64,000 nt of DNA from Bacteroidales bacterium (GCA_015060865.1 SUXS01000009.1:1-64000); one strand, 5' to 3'; positions 8,123 through 16,897 are shown, numbered from the stretch's first letter. Notes: generated by a model not told the origin, from the letters alone. Numbers and translations: made by a program.

Positions 8123-9595
8123 TTATGCTTTGGGGGTGATGGTATTGTCATTGTCGGCAGACTTCTCGTTGCCTTCGCCGTCCTCCTCGTTCTCCTGTGT
8201 CCAGCCATACTCGACCTCGGCATCGGGGAGGGGGAAGATGAAATTCTCCTCCACGAGCGTCACTTCGGGGCAATGGGTGAGGGTGCCGGTGAGGCCGTGG
8301 CTCTTGAGGAACCAGAAGTACTGCCCCTCGCCGTAGAACTCCTTGCGGTACTCGCGGTTGAGGGCTGCAATGCGCTGCTCGGGGGTGTCGCAGGTTACGT
8401 CCTTGGCCTTCGAGATGCCTCGCTTGTTGCGCACGGTATTGATATAGGTGGCTGCCTGGCGATTGTCCTCGGTGGACTCGCAGGCGATGTAGTACATCTC
8501 GGGCAGGCGGATGAGGGGGATGACCTCATTGTCGTTGTCGATATACTTGAGCGATATGGCATATTGCAATTCGTTGTTGCGGTGGAAGGCGGTGCCTTGG
8601 GCACGCATGTCCTCGCTCTCGGAGCCTACCGTCTCGTACAGGGCGTTGAGGGTGGAGATGTCGAGGTAGTACTTGGTGTTCATCTTCTCGCCATAGGCAA
8701 AGTAGGCTGAGAGGTTGTCCTCAAGCTCGTGCATGCTGAGTCCGCAGATGACCTCGCGCGAGAGTATGGGGTCGTTGCTGTTGCCGCTCTGCAGGGCAAG
8801 TCCGCACTCGTCGATGACCATCCGGGCATACATAGCTGCGCTGTCGCGGATGCCGGCATAGTTGTATACACGGGCAAGGAGGGCACCCACGGCGTGATAG
8901 TTGAAGCGGAACTGGCGGTCGTTAGTAGGGTCGCTCAGGTTGAGCTCCTTCTCGTAGCTCATGCACTCGCGTGCCTCGTGCAGGTCGCTGAGGATGCGGC
9001 TCACCACCTCGCCGGCGGCGAGCAGGGGTTGCTTGGAGTGGTCGGCCACGGTGCGGTAGGGCATGCACTTGACGCTCTTGGCCTCATCGCTGGCGGCATA
9101 GTGCATGGGGCCCCATCCGCGCAGGAGGTCGAAGTGGAGGTAGGCACGCATGGCAAGTGCCTCGCCACGTATCATGCTACGGGTGGTGGGGTCGGTGAGC
9201 ACGGTAGCGCCATTGAGGTCCCACCACTTGAGCAGGTTGTTGGCATTGGCGATGATGTGGTACTGTGCCTGCCAGGTGTTGGCAAGGGTGCCCTTGGTGT
9301 TGTAGGCACCGCTGGTCTCGCGGTCGTAGATGTAGACGCTGTTGCGGTCGGTGGTGCCGTCGGGGAGCTTGTCGTAGAACTGTGCCAGCTGCTCGGGGAG
9401 CCCGAAGCTGAGGTTCTTGCCGTAGGTGTTCTCTTCGGTCATGGAGATGTAGAGGCCTGCGAGGGCGCTCGTGAATCCATTCTCGGTGGTGAAGAGCTCC
9501 TTGGCGGGCACATCGGTGTTGGGCATTACATCGAGCCACTTCTCACACGAGGTGAGGGTGAGCAGGGCGATGAGGAGGTATGTGGTTCTTTTCAT
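8123..9595 (-). CDS. SusD/RagB-family nutrient-binding lipoprotein
   Basis: The 490-aa protein has a lipoprotein signal (LTLTSC), then EKWLDVMPNTDVP and the TTENGFTSALAGLYI segment typical of SusD N-termini, with TPR-like helices and the RGEALAMRAYLHFDLLRGWG helix seen in nearly all SusD proteins. SusD forms the surface lid on its SusC transporter and captures the ligand. The C-terminal EFYGEGQYFWFLKSHG is the usual conserved end region. It is directly followed by the DUF4843 gene. The substrate is unknown because no glycoside hydrolase lies in the operon. Confidence 0.92.
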   Translation of the reverse strand: MKRTTYLLIALLTLTSCEKWLDVMPNTDVPAKELFTTENGFTSALAGLYISMTEENTYGKNLSFGLPEQLAQFYDKLPDGTTDRNSVYIYDRETSGAYNTKGTLANTWQAQYHIIANANNLLKWWDLNGATVLTDPTTRSMIRGEALAMRAYLHFDLLRGWGPMHYAASDEAKSVKCMPYRTVADHSKQPLLAAGEVVSRILSDLHEARECMSYEKELNLSDPTNDRQFRFNYHAVGALLARVYNYAGIRDSAAMYARMVIDECGLALQSGNSNDPILSREVICGLSMHELEDNLSAYFAYGEKMNTKYYLDISTLNALYETVGSESEDMRAQGTAFHRNNELQYAISLKYIDNDNEVIPLIRLPEMYYIACESTEDNRQAATYINTVRNKRGISKAKDVTCDTPEQRIAALNREYRKEFYGEGQYFWFLKSHGLTGTLTHCPEVTLVEENFIFPLPDAEVEYGWTQENEEDGEGNEKSADNDNTITPKA

Positions 9596-9630
9596 TTTTT
9601 ATAATATGGTTGTTGTTCTTTTTTTCTAGG

Positions 9631-9694
9631 GGTCTCCTAGGATTTCCTAGGACTTTCTAGGGTTTCCTAGGCTCTAAACACTAAACACTAAACT
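9631..9694. repeat. 10-mer and 7-mer tandem arrays between susD and susC
   Basis: Four 10-base units ending in CTAG (9631-9670, with CCTAGG sites) are followed by three copies of CTAAACA (9674-9694), which touch the susC stop codon. Confidence 0.75.
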
Positions 9695-12600
9695 CAACGG
9701 AACATTATCGACATCGACAGCGTGTAGGAGCGTGCGAAGGGGTAGTCGAGGCCGCGCTCCATGCGTATGCGCGAGAGGCGGGCTATGTCGTTGGTAGTGA
9801 AGTTGAGCGACAGCACGTCGATGCTGGCCTTGCTCAGCGCCTTGAAGTCCTCGCCGGTGAAGCGGTAGCCCACGCTCATGGTGGCCAGGCGCACCTCGTT
9901 GTCGTTCATGATGAAGCGGGTGCTGGCGGGTGTGTTGGCTCCTGTGGGGCTGAAGCCTACGTAGGAGGTCACGTCGCCGGGGCGCTCCCAACGTCCCTGT
10001 CCGGCACGGTTGTCGAGGTTGTAGGCCACGTTCTGGTTCTCAATCTTGTCGGCAAGGGTCTGATTGTAGACGATGCCACCATATTTATAGGTGAAGCCGA
10101 GGGTGCATGAGAGGTCTTTCCAGTTGATGCTCGATGAGAGTGTTCCGCTCACCGTGGGGGTGGTTTCGCCTACGGCTACCTTGTCGTTGGCATCCCACAC
10201 GAAGGTCTTGGTGCCGTCGCGCTTGAGGTACACTTCCTTGCCGGTGACGGGGTCGACACCGAGCGAGCGCACCACGTAGAGGGTGGTGGTAGACTCGCCC
10301 TCGCGGTACTGGGGCAGGGGTGCTCCGGGCGACTTCATCTGCTCTTCGTTGACCTTCTTGAGGTAGTCGGAGAGCTTGAGTATGCGGTTGCGGTTGTGGT
10401 TGGCATTGGCGTTGATGGTCCAGAAGAACTCCTTGCGCAGGTTCTGCATGGCGATGATGTTGAGCGATGCGTCGAAGCCGCGGTTCTGCAGTTCACCGGC
10501 ATTCATCACCATGGATGAGAATCCCGTCGAGGGAGCCAGGTCGTAGTTGGTGAGCAGCTCCTTGGTGATGTTGTTGTAGTAGTTGAAGGTGGTGTTGATG
10601 CGGTTTTTCCAGAAGCCGAAGTCGAGCGAGAGGCTGGTGTTGTGGGTCTTGGCCCAGCCCAGCTCGGCATTGTTGAGTCCGCTCAGCAGGGCGCCCAGCA
10701 CGGGGAACGACTGGTAGGGTCGCATGGTGCCGGCAAAGGAGTAGTACTCTATGGCGTCGGCGGGGCTGAAGTTCTGTTCGCCGGTGATACCGTAGCTGGC
10801 ACGCAGCACGAGGTTCGACAGGTAACCCTGCAGCCACTTCTCATTGTGGGCATTCCAGCGTCCGCCCACCGACCAGAAGGGTACGAGGTCGTGCTTGGCA
10901 TAGCGCGACGAGGCTTCACCGCTGAGGTTGAAGTCGGCAGAGTAGCGGTTGTCGTAGCTATAGGAGAACTGTCCGATGAGGCCTATCGAGCGTGAGATGT
11001 TCTCGCTTCCGATGTTGCTCATGTTGGTTTCCATCTTGTTGCCGAAGATGAAGTCGTCCATGTGGGCATCGGGGTAGCCGGTAGCCGAGAGGTTGACGTA
11101 GTCGTTGCGGTCTTCGCTGATGGTCCAGTTGGCAAAGGTGCTGAAGAGGTGCTTGCCCAGCACGAGGTTGTAGTTGATACCCAGGTTGCTCGACCACGAT
11201 GTCATCTCTCCTGTGCTTTTGAAGTAGCTTCCCTTGCGTGTGAGGTCGTCCTCAAGCTCGAAGCTGGTGTGGTCGGCGGGGAGGAACTTGTCGGTGCCTG
11301 CCATGCCGCGTGTGTAGGAGAGCTGCTCGGTGATGCGCAGGTTGCGCAGCACCATGTATTCGAGGTTGAGGCTGGTGGTCATGTTGAGGCTGTTGTTGAG
11401 GTCCTTGATTCCCAAGGTGGCATCGTACAGCGGATTGGTGATGATGGTACTCTGTCCGCTCACGGTATTGTTGTCGAGCACTTTCTGCTGGTTGCCGTTG
11501 GCATCTTCGGGGATGTAATAGGGATTCAGGCGCGTGTATTGCGAGAACGAGCCGTAGGGCGAGTTGCTGCTGTTCGACTCGTTGAGGCTTACGTTGGCTC
11601 GCATGATGAACTTCTCCTTCATGTAGCTCATGTTGAAGTTGACTCCCTTGGTGTTGTTTGCCGACTCCTTCATGACACCGGGCTGCATGGCTGCATTGAT
11701 GTCGAGGCTGTAGCGGAACACCTCGGTACCGCCCGATACGCTGGCCGAGTGGCGGTGCTGGAAGGCTGTGCGCAGGGGTTTCGAGAGCCAGTAGGTGTCG
11801 ACTCCGCCCAGCACGTTGCGGCGATACCTGTTGTATAGGTTCATGTCGCTTGCACTGGCTGGGTTGTATAGTCCGGCACGCCATTCGGTGTCGAGTTTCG
11901 TGGCGGCGTCCATCATGTTGTAGTCGGTGAGGTCGGGTGTCTGCACGGTCATCGTGCCGTTGTACGACACTGAGAGGTCGCCGTCGGGGGCTACCTTGGT
12001 CTCTACCACTACCACGCCGTTGGCGGCACGCGAGCCGTATACCGATGTGGCGGCAGCGTCCTTGAGTATGGTGATGGTCTCTACGCGCTCGGGGTCGAGG
12101 TCGAGGATGCGGCTCATGGGCACGATGAATCCGTCGAGCACGAAGAGCGGTGTGTTGGGACGGCTCGATACGTTGTCGAGCATGAGGTCCATGCTGTTCA
12201 TCGACTTGGTGCCGAGCGACTGGTCGCCACGTATCTGGAAGTCGGGCTCGGCGTTGGGGTCGGAGCCTGTCTTGTTGTTTTCGATGACCTTGAAGCTGGG
12301 GTCGAAGAACTGCAAGCCCTTGAGGATGTTCGTGGGGCTCATCTTTCGCAACGCATCGCCCTTGACCTCCACGTAGTTACCCGTGAAGCTGTTCTTGTTG
12401 CGTCGGCTGATACCGGTGACCACCACGTCGTCGAGCTCGATACTGGGTTTCAGCTCTATGATGAGGCTGTGCTCCTCCTTTGTAATCTGCTTTGACACAG
12501 CTTCGTAGCCTATGTAGGATATGCTGACGGACTCCTTCTTGCCCACGCGTATGCTGAACTTGCCGTCGATGTCGGTGATGCATCCGCGGGCACCCTTGTC

Positions 12601-13032
12601 CTTGCCTGTGCCGTCGGTGATGAGCACTGTGGCGCCTATGAGTGGGTCGCCCGTGGCTTTGTCGATGACCTGTCCCGAGACGTTGAGTTCCACCTTGTCG
12701 GAAGCAAACTGCTGGTCGGGCTCCACGATGATCTGGCCTTCACCTTCGTAGCGTATCACCACGTTCTGGTTGCCAATGAGTTCGCCCAGCACCTTGTCGA
12801 GCGGCTTGTCCTTGACGGCGATGCTCGTAGGCTTGTTGATGTTCCATAGCGACACATCCTGCAGGGTGATCTTTGCGCCTGCAGCGTCGGCTACCATCTC
12901 GAGCACCTTACCCAAGGGCTGGTTGCTCACCCTGAGGGTCACGGGCTTGTCTTTCCATTCCGTCTGCGCCAGCATGGGAACGCTCCACGCAAGCAGGACG
13001 GCGGCGATGAGTATTTTGTGGAATGATTTCAT
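9694..13032 (-). CDS. SusC/RagA-family TonB-linked outer membrane transporter with STN domain
   Basis: The 1112-aa protein has a signal peptide (about residues 1-22), a secretin/TonB short N-terminal (STN) domain at about 25-105, a carboxypeptidase-regulatory-like domain at about 115-205, a TonB plug at about 205-330 (with DAAATSVYGSRAANGVV) and a 22-strand-type barrel to the end. It imports the ligand captured by SusD using TonB energy. STN domains usually contact an inner-membrane anti-sigma factor to control a partner ECF sigma, but no such pair lies in this operon; the ECF sigma at 44347 is 30 kb away. It is upstream of SusD in the minus-strand operon. Confidence 0.95.
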   Translation of the reverse strand: MKSFHKILIAAVLLAWSVPMLAQTEWKDKPVTLRVSNQPLGKVLEMVADAAGAKITLQDVSLWNINKPTSIAVKDKPLDKVLGELIGNQNVVIRYEGEGQIIVEPDQQFASDKVELNVSGQVIDKATGDPLIGATVLITDGTGKDKGARGCITDIDGKFSIRVGKKESVSISYIGYEAVSKQITKEEHSLIIELKPSIELDDVVVTGISRRNKNSFTGNYVEVKGDALRKMSPTNILKGLQFFDPSFKVIENNKTGSDPNAEPDFQIRGDQSLGTKSMNSMDLMLDNVSSRPNTPLFVLDGFIVPMSRILDLDPERVETITILKDAAATSVYGSRAANGVVVVETKVAPDGDLSVSYNGTMTVQTPDLTDYNMMDAATKLDTEWRAGLYNPASASDMNLYNRYRRNVLGGVDTYWLSKPLRTAFQHRHSASVSGGTEVFRYSLDINAAMQPGVMKESANNTKGVNFNMSYMKEKFIMRANVSLNESNSSNSPYGSFSQYTRLNPYYIPEDANGNQQKVLDNNTVSGQSTIITNPLYDATLGIKDLNNSLNMTTSLNLEYMVLRNLRITEQLSYTRGMAGTDKFLPADHTSFELEDDLTRKGSYFKSTGEMTSWSSNLGINYNLVLGKHLFSTFANWTISEDRNDYVNLSATGYPDAHMDDFIFGNKMETNMSNIGSENISRSIGLIGQFSYSYDNRYSADFNLSGEASSRYAKHDLVPFWSVGGRWNAHNEKWLQGYLSNLVLRASYGITGEQNFSPADAIEYYSFAGTMRPYQSFPVLGALLSGLNNAELGWAKTHNTSLSLDFGFWKNRINTTFNYYNNITKELLTNYDLAPSTGFSSMVMNAGELQNRGFDASLNIIAMQNLRKEFFWTINANANHNRNRILKLSDYLKKVNEEQMKSPGAPLPQYREGESTTTLYVVRSLGVDPVTGKEVYLKRDGTKTFVWDANDKVAVGETTPTVSGTLSSSINWKDLSCTLGFTYKYGGIVYNQTLADKIENQNVAYNLDNRAGQGRWERPGDVTSYVGFSPTGANTPASTRFIMNDNEVRLATMSVGYRFTGEDFKALSKASIDVLSLNFTTNDIARLSRIRMERGLDYPFARSYTLSMSIMFR

Positions 13033-13060
13033 AATTGTGGTTGTTTTATAATAAGGAGTC

Positions 13061-13176
13061 AGTCAACGGTCAACAGTCAACAGACAACAGTCATTGCAGC
13101 TCCGCTGCGATTGAGGATTTATGGTTGAGGAGCATCCGGCAGGCAACTCATAATTCATAATTCATAACTCATAATT
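13061..13176. repeat. Two heptamer arrays with an intervening small hairpin
   Basis: Five units of the AGTCAAC/GGTCAAC type (13061-13095) are followed at once by the hairpin GCAGC-TCC-GCTGC (13096-13108). Four CATAATT-type heptamers (13149-13176) follow and run into the stop codon of the next gene. The joining of heptamers to a 5-bp-stem hairpin is the same design as at 59756-59888. Confidence 0.75.
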
Positions 13177-14149
13177 ATTGAAGCAGCATCTCCAGTATCC
13201 CCTTGTGGAATGTGCTGGTATTATACTTCTCTATATAGTCCTTGTACAGTGCGTCGGCACGCTCTATCTCCTTGCCGTTCATGATGAAGTTGCGCAGCAG
13301 GGTATACAGCACATAGTCGCGCAGGTCGCCTTCGTAGCAGGCCACGAGTTCCCGGTACATGTCCTCCATCTTCGTGGGCATGGCATACTGCTCGCCCTTG
13401 GCCTTGGCTGCCTTCTCGTTCAGGTAGAAGCAGTAGCGCATCAGCAGGCTCGCATATTCGGGGCAGCGCAGCGCCTCCTTGTCGGTGCGCAGGGTATAGC
13501 CCTCGGCGATGCTCCAGTAGTCGCCTATCTCCTGCTCGGCGAGCGAGAGTCCGCGGGTGCTCTCATACATCACCGGGTACTCGATGAACGACATGTATAC
13601 GTCGTAGTCGATGATGGCGCGCGCGTAGTTCTTGGCCTCCTCGCTTGCCTGGCTCTTCTCGATGAGTGCCGTGGCCTTCTCCATCAGTGTGCGTGCATCG
13701 TCGATACGTGTCTTCGGCTTGATGTCGAGCACTACACAGCCCAGCAGGTCGCTGCGGTAGCGCATGCTGCGCTTCAGGTTGTCGATGCTCTTGAGCAGGC
13801 GGTTGTTGTGTACCGCACGTTCGGTGCCGCTATAGTCTACCTTGGCATTCTTGCCCTCGTAGTTCATCTCCACGTGCAGGCTGTCGCCGGGGAGCAGCAT
13901 CACTGTCGTGCGCCCATTGATGGTGAGGCACATCAGCCCTTCGCACTCGAAGCTGTAGAGGTGCTCCTCGCCGGGATTTGTGTGAAACTCGGCCGCTATG
14001 AGCGGTGTCTGCAGACAGTCGAAATACACCATTTCCTGCTGATAGCCATACACTTGTGCGCTCAGCACGGCTTTCTCCTGAGCCGCCACCGTCGTATGCA
14101 GGGCTGCGCCCATGGCCAGCAACGCTGCGAATATACTCTTTCTCATCAT
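13175..14149 (-). CDS. Secreted protein of unknown function in the SusCD operon
   Basis: From the ATG at 14149 the product is 324 aa with a signal peptide (MMRKSIFAALLAMGAALHTT) cleaved near AQE. A longer frame starts with TTG at 14179 and is less likely. The first part is beta-rich (VYGYQQEMVYFDCLQTP, then MLLPGDSLHVEMNYEGK), like the N-terminal domain often placed before thioredoxin-like domains in Bacteroidetes. The rest is helical, and no CxxC thioredoxin motif is present, so this may be a shortened relative of TlpA-like operon members. It sits between the hydrolase and SusC genes. Periplasmic location is inferred. Confidence 0.6.
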   Translation of the reverse strand: MMRKSIFAALLAMGAALHTTVAAQEKAVLSAQVYGYQQEMVYFDCLQTPLIAAEFHTNPGEEHLYSFECEGLMCLTINGRTTVMLLPGDSLHVEMNYEGKNAKVDYSGTERAVHNNRLLKSIDNLKRSMRYRSDLLGCVVLDIKPKTRIDDARTLMEKATALIEKSQASEEAKNYARAIIDYDVYMSFIEYPVMYESTRGLSLAEQEIGDYWSIAEGYTLRTDKEALRCPEYASLLMRYCFYLNEKAAKAKGEQYAMPTKMEDMYRELVACYEGDLRDYVLYTLLRNFIMNGKEIERADALYKDYIEKYNTSTFHKGILEMLLQ

Positions 14150-14258
14150 ATCGGTTGTGTGTTTATTGTTAAAATCCAAATTTTACTTAATCAAGGAAAT
14201 ATACGATAATTGTATGTAATGGCCGTCAATATAGACCTAAAAAAACTTAACACAGATG

Positions 14259-15782
14259 CTACTGGCCTACCATGACAGCTTGGCCATCGCGGATGTAAAT
14301 ACCCTTTTCTACGGGGTGCTCTACTCTCCTCCCGCCAAGGTCATAAACCACCGTAGCCATATCCTTGCCGTGTTCGGCCTCTACAGTGTCTATTGCTGTA
14401 GGTGTGGCACTCATCTCCTCGATGTCGATGTCGATGGCTGCGGGGAAGAGGCGCTCGGGGTCGAAGTAGTAGGCACAACTCTCTACCATGGTCTTCAGAT
14501 TGGTGCCCACCATGCCGTTGAAGATTTCCGTGCCATTGAGCACCACCTTGACGGGTTGTGTGAGGTCATACTCCTTCTCGTTGAGGTAGAGGCGCACCTT
14601 GCCTTTGGTGATGGTCTCGTATTTCTTCGTGAAATCGATTTCAATGCCACTTGGTGCATACACTGTGGTGTAGGTCACCTTCTTCACGTCGAGTGTTACG
14701 GTGTTGCCCTCGCGGGTCATCTCATAGCAGGCGCGTCCCTGATTGTCGTTGGTGAGGCTGGGCTCGATGACTCTCAGGTTGTAGAATCCGGTGCGTCGGC
14801 CACCATACATGTCGTAGTTCTCCCAGAAGAAGTAGTCGGGGTGCGGGTCGCGTGTGTACTCGGCGAGCCAAGGGGTTGTGGGGCGGTAGTCTATCGAGTG
14901 GCCGTCGCCTTCGATGACTTCGATGAAGTGGTTGTAGTATCCCGGATGTTGCTTCTGCAGCTCATCGGCAACCTCGAGTGCCTTCTGGGTGAGCTTGTTT
15001 CTGTAGAACGCATCATCGAGCGCTCCTGTGCGCAATGAGAATGCTATGTTGGCCACGTTCTCCATAGGGGCATTTCTCAATGGCTCGCCACCGGCCATGG
15101 GGCCTGCTCCGGCAAGGTAGTCGGCATAGAACGCTGCCAGACGCTGGCTGCCATACCCGCCCTCGGAGATTCCGAAGAAGTATATCTTGTTGGCATCCAC
15201 CTCGTCGGTGAGGAAGGCCAGGCGCAGGAGCTTCTCCCATGCCCACTGCTTGCTGCGTGTGGCCCAACGGTATTCGCTCGTGTTGGGAATCTGCGGCACG
15301 AAATAGATGCCGGGGCTGTAGAAACGGCGCAGGCTGAGGCCGATACCCGTTTCCCATTCCTGGTTCTTGTCGCCGGAGCCGTGCATGTAGAGAAACAGCG
15401 GATATTTGGTGTCGGGCTCCACCTCCACGGCATTGCATCCCCAGTAGAAGGGCATGGTGGCATTGGCCTCCAGGTGTGCAGGCAGTTTCCACGAACTCTT
15501 CTCTCTCTTCTCCAGTTCGGTCACCTCGAACAGTTTTTCCTCGTCGAAGTTCTCCACTGCCGATTTCCATATGCTCCATACCTTGTCGCGTGTGGCCGAT
15601 ATCTGCTCCGCCGGTATTTCGGTGTTCTCTTCATACGCAGAGCCTTCACCATTGAGCGAGGTGCTGAAGGTATCGTAGATGCGTGTCGTCATCTCTTCTG
15701 TAACAATGTCTTGCGATGTTGCGGGTATGCCCGTCAAGGCAGCAACGAGCAGGAGTGCTGATGTCTTTTTCATAGGTTTCAT
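14259..15782 (-). CDS. Secreted alpha/beta-hydrolase (esterase/peptidase S9-like) with sorting-type C-terminus
   Basis: The 507-aa protein has a signal peptide (from M4, cleaved near ATSQD). The hydrolase fold shows YPLFLYMHGSGD (oxyanion region), the nucleophile elbow GISEGGYGS, and GDGHSIDY for the likely catalytic His. The C-terminal end reads YDLGGRRV followed shortly by KGIYI, which resembles type IX sorting domains seen in Bacteroidales, so surface delivery is possible. It is the first gene of the operon, behind a TACTTTTG promoter, and the only obvious enzyme in it. The substrate (ester or peptide) cannot be told from sequence alone. Confidence 0.75.
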   Translation of the reverse strand: MKPMKKTSALLLVAALTGIPATSQDIVTEEMTTRIYDTFSTSLNGEGSAYEENTEIPAEQISATRDKVWSIWKSAVENFDEEKLFEVTELEKREKSSWKLPAHLEANATMPFYWGCNAVEVEPDTKYPLFLYMHGSGDKNQEWETGIGLSLRRFYSPGIYFVPQIPNTSEYRWATRSKQWAWEKLLRLAFLTDEVDANKIYFFGISEGGYGSQRLAAFYADYLAGAGPMAGGEPLRNAPMENVANIAFSLRTGALDDAFYRNKLTQKALEVADELQKQHPGYYNHFIEVIEGDGHSIDYRPTTPWLAEYTRDPHPDYFFWENYDMYGGRRTGFYNLRVIEPSLTNDNQGRACYEMTREGNTVTLDVKKVTYTTVYAPSGIEIDFTKKYETITKGKVRLYLNEKEYDLTQPVKVVLNGTEIFNGMVGTNLKTMVESCAYYFDPERLFPAAIDIDIEEMSATPTAIDTVEAEHGKDMATVVYDLGGRRVEHPVEKGIYIRDGQAVMVGQ

Positions 15783-15805
15783 GTTTGTTTTTGTATAAAT
15801 GTGTA

Positions 15806-15813
15806 CAAAAGTA
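15806..15813 (-). promoter_or_regulatory. Promoter of the hydrolase-SusCD operon
   Basis: TACTTTTG on the minus strand matches TAnnTTTG exactly, 24 bases before the hydrolase start codon. The -33 region (TTTC, 20 bases upstream) is weak. Confidence 0.55.
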
Positions 15814-15850
15814 ATGATAATTTATTGAATGGGGAAAATATTGCAGCATT

Positions 15851-16035
15851 AGAATCTGTTTTAAATTTATTTCGAGTTTAGCTGAGAGGTGTTTTAGAGT
15901 AGATTTGCGCTGTCAAGGTGCAGCAAATAGTGGTCTATTTGCAAGAATTGAGAGGGCAAAGATGCCTAAAAGACCCACAGATAAACCGAAAAGCAGATTC
16001 AAAAACAGACTAGCGATAATTTTAAAACAGATTCT
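15851..16035. repeat. 185-bp segment bounded by perfect 15-bp inverted repeats
   Basis: The ends at 15851-15865 and 16021-16035 are exact reverse complements (core AAAACAGATTCT). Inside is a perfect 8-bp hairpin (15923-15930 with 15935-15942) and no convincing gene. The form suits a MITE or a trimmed IS remnant. I could not identify a target duplication. Confidence 0.5.
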
Positions 16036-16154
16036 TAGTTTTAAATAGAACGCGCGCGACGTCTCGTTTTTACGCCCCAACCATATAGCTATGGGGCAAA
16101 AAAAAGCAAAGGAGCAAGCCACATGCGATGGCAGGGCTCGCCCCAAAAGCAAGG

Positions 16155-16247
16155 CTACATGCAGCTTGCTACGCCGAGTGCACCGGCAAGGGCCGTGAGC
16201 ATGGCAATGACGATTTTGAGCAGGAGTTTCCAGTTGGTGTCTTTCAT
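16155..16247 (-). CDS. Smalltalk protein
   Basis: A 30-aa protein, MKDTNWKLLLKIVIAMLTAL followed by AGALGVASCM. It matches the Bacteroidetes 'smalltalk' family: a short charged start, one hydrophobic segment and an AGALG..SC end. These proteins are normally encoded just after an HU-like DNA-binding protein, as here (HU at 16383-16796 on the same strand), often with an N-acetylmuramoyl-L-alanine amidase downstream. No amidase follows in this copy. The function is unknown; a membrane or lysis-like role is only a guess. Confidence 0.8.
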   Translation of the reverse strand: MKDTNWKLLLKIVIAMLTALAGALGVASCM

Positions 16248-16250
16248 TTC

Positions 16251-16334
16251 GTTTAGGGTTTAGGGTTAGTGGTTAGTGGTGAGCGGTTAGTGGTGAGCGG
16301 ATAGCGGTGAGCGGTTAGTGGTGAGCGGTGAGGG
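16251..16334. repeat. Twelve-unit heptamer array (GTTAGTG/GTGAGCG words)
   Basis: Twelve consecutive 7-base units in perfect register: GTTTAGG x2, then GTTAGTG and GTGAGCG alternating with one GATAGCG. It is the longest array in the window. Its GTGAGCG word is the reverse complement of the words found inside rfbD and rfbB. Confidence 0.9.
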
Positions 16335-16382
16335 AGTACTCCGAGTTCTCTGAGTCCTCGGAGTCCTCGGAGTCTTTGAGGC
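16335..16382. repeat. CTCGGAGTC-type repeats
   Basis: Related 8-9 base units (TCCTCGGAG) are repeated about four times. The same words recur at 16848-16865 and 18500-18547. Confidence 0.6.
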
Positions 16383-16796
16383 TTATGCCATCGCCTCGGA
16401 GCTGACGCGCTTGAGCGCAATGCCATTGGCCACGTCGCGCTTGAGCTTCACCTCGGGGCGGAACAGGATGCGGTGTCCCTTGATCATCGAGGCGGGCGAG
16501 AATCCTTCGGAGTCGATGGTCTCCCTCGTGTAGCACTTGCCCTGCAGGGTCACCTGTAGGCGGCCGAGGTCCTGCAGCACTACCACCTGTCCGGCGAGCA
16601 GCGCCTTGGTCACGAAGGGCTTGATGCTGGCGAGCACCGCCATAGCGTCCGCCTTGGTCACGGTGGTGGAGTTGTTGATATCCTCCACGAGGTCTTCAAA
16701 CTTGTATTCGCCTGTCTTGATGGCACGTCCGGCGAAGTAGTCCGTGCCTTCCACCCCATTGGGGTTCTTGGTCTTCTTTACTGCGTAGGTAATCAT
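16383..16796 (-). CDS. HU-like DNA-binding protein
   Basis: The 137-aa protein begins MITYAVKKTKNPNGVEGTDY and contains the HU fold core (ADAMAVLASIKPFVTKALLAG, then VVLQDLGRLQVTL), followed by a C-terminal tail (ILFRPEVKLKRDVANGIALK) typical of the Bacteroidetes HU-like family that is paired with smalltalk proteins. It is probably a nucleoid-type DNA binder of mobile or accessory regions. It is followed by a heptamer array and the smalltalk gene. A remnant of a second copy lies at 54523-54640. The promoter is probably TATCTTTG at 16890-16897. Confidence 0.85.
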   Translation of the reverse strand: MITYAVKKTKNPNGVEGTDYFAGRAIKTGEYKFEDLVEDINNSTTVTKADAMAVLASIKPFVTKALLAGQVVVLQDLGRLQVTLQGKCYTRETIDSEGFSPASMIKGHRILFRPEVKLKRDVANGIALKRVSSEAMA

Positions 16797-16800
16797 AGTG

Positions 16801-16842
16801 GGTTAAGGTTTAAGGGTTAGTGTTTAGGTTTAGTGTTTAGGG
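16801..16842. repeat. Six-unit heptamer array (GGTTAAG/TTTAGGG words)
   Basis: Six imperfect 7-base units lie directly upstream of the HU start codon, within its presumed leader. Confidence 0.7.
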
Positions 16843-16889
16843 GAGAGTCCTCCGAGTTCTCCGAGAAAAGCCTCTCCCGATTGCCACTA

Positions 16890-16897
16890 CAAAGATA
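16890..16897 (-). promoter_or_regulatory. Probable promoter of the HU-smalltalk pair
   Basis: TATCTTTG on the minus strand fits TAnnTTTG. The leader would be about 85 nt and includes a heptamer array. Confidence 0.45.

Noticed and set aside
4825-9604. Long plus-strand open frames opposite the SusCD operon genes
   Set aside because: They are shadows caused by high GC at third codon positions of the minus-strand genes; their Val/Gly-rich products have no recognisable domain.
15913-16152. 79-aa hydrophobic minus-strand frame
   Set aside because: It lies across the inverted-repeat segment, has no promoter or conserved pattern, and overlaps the region right after the smalltalk stop.
16251-16334. 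Telomere-like GTTAGG repeats
   Set aside because: The similarity is superficial: the units are internal heptamers with changing words on a bacterial chromosome.
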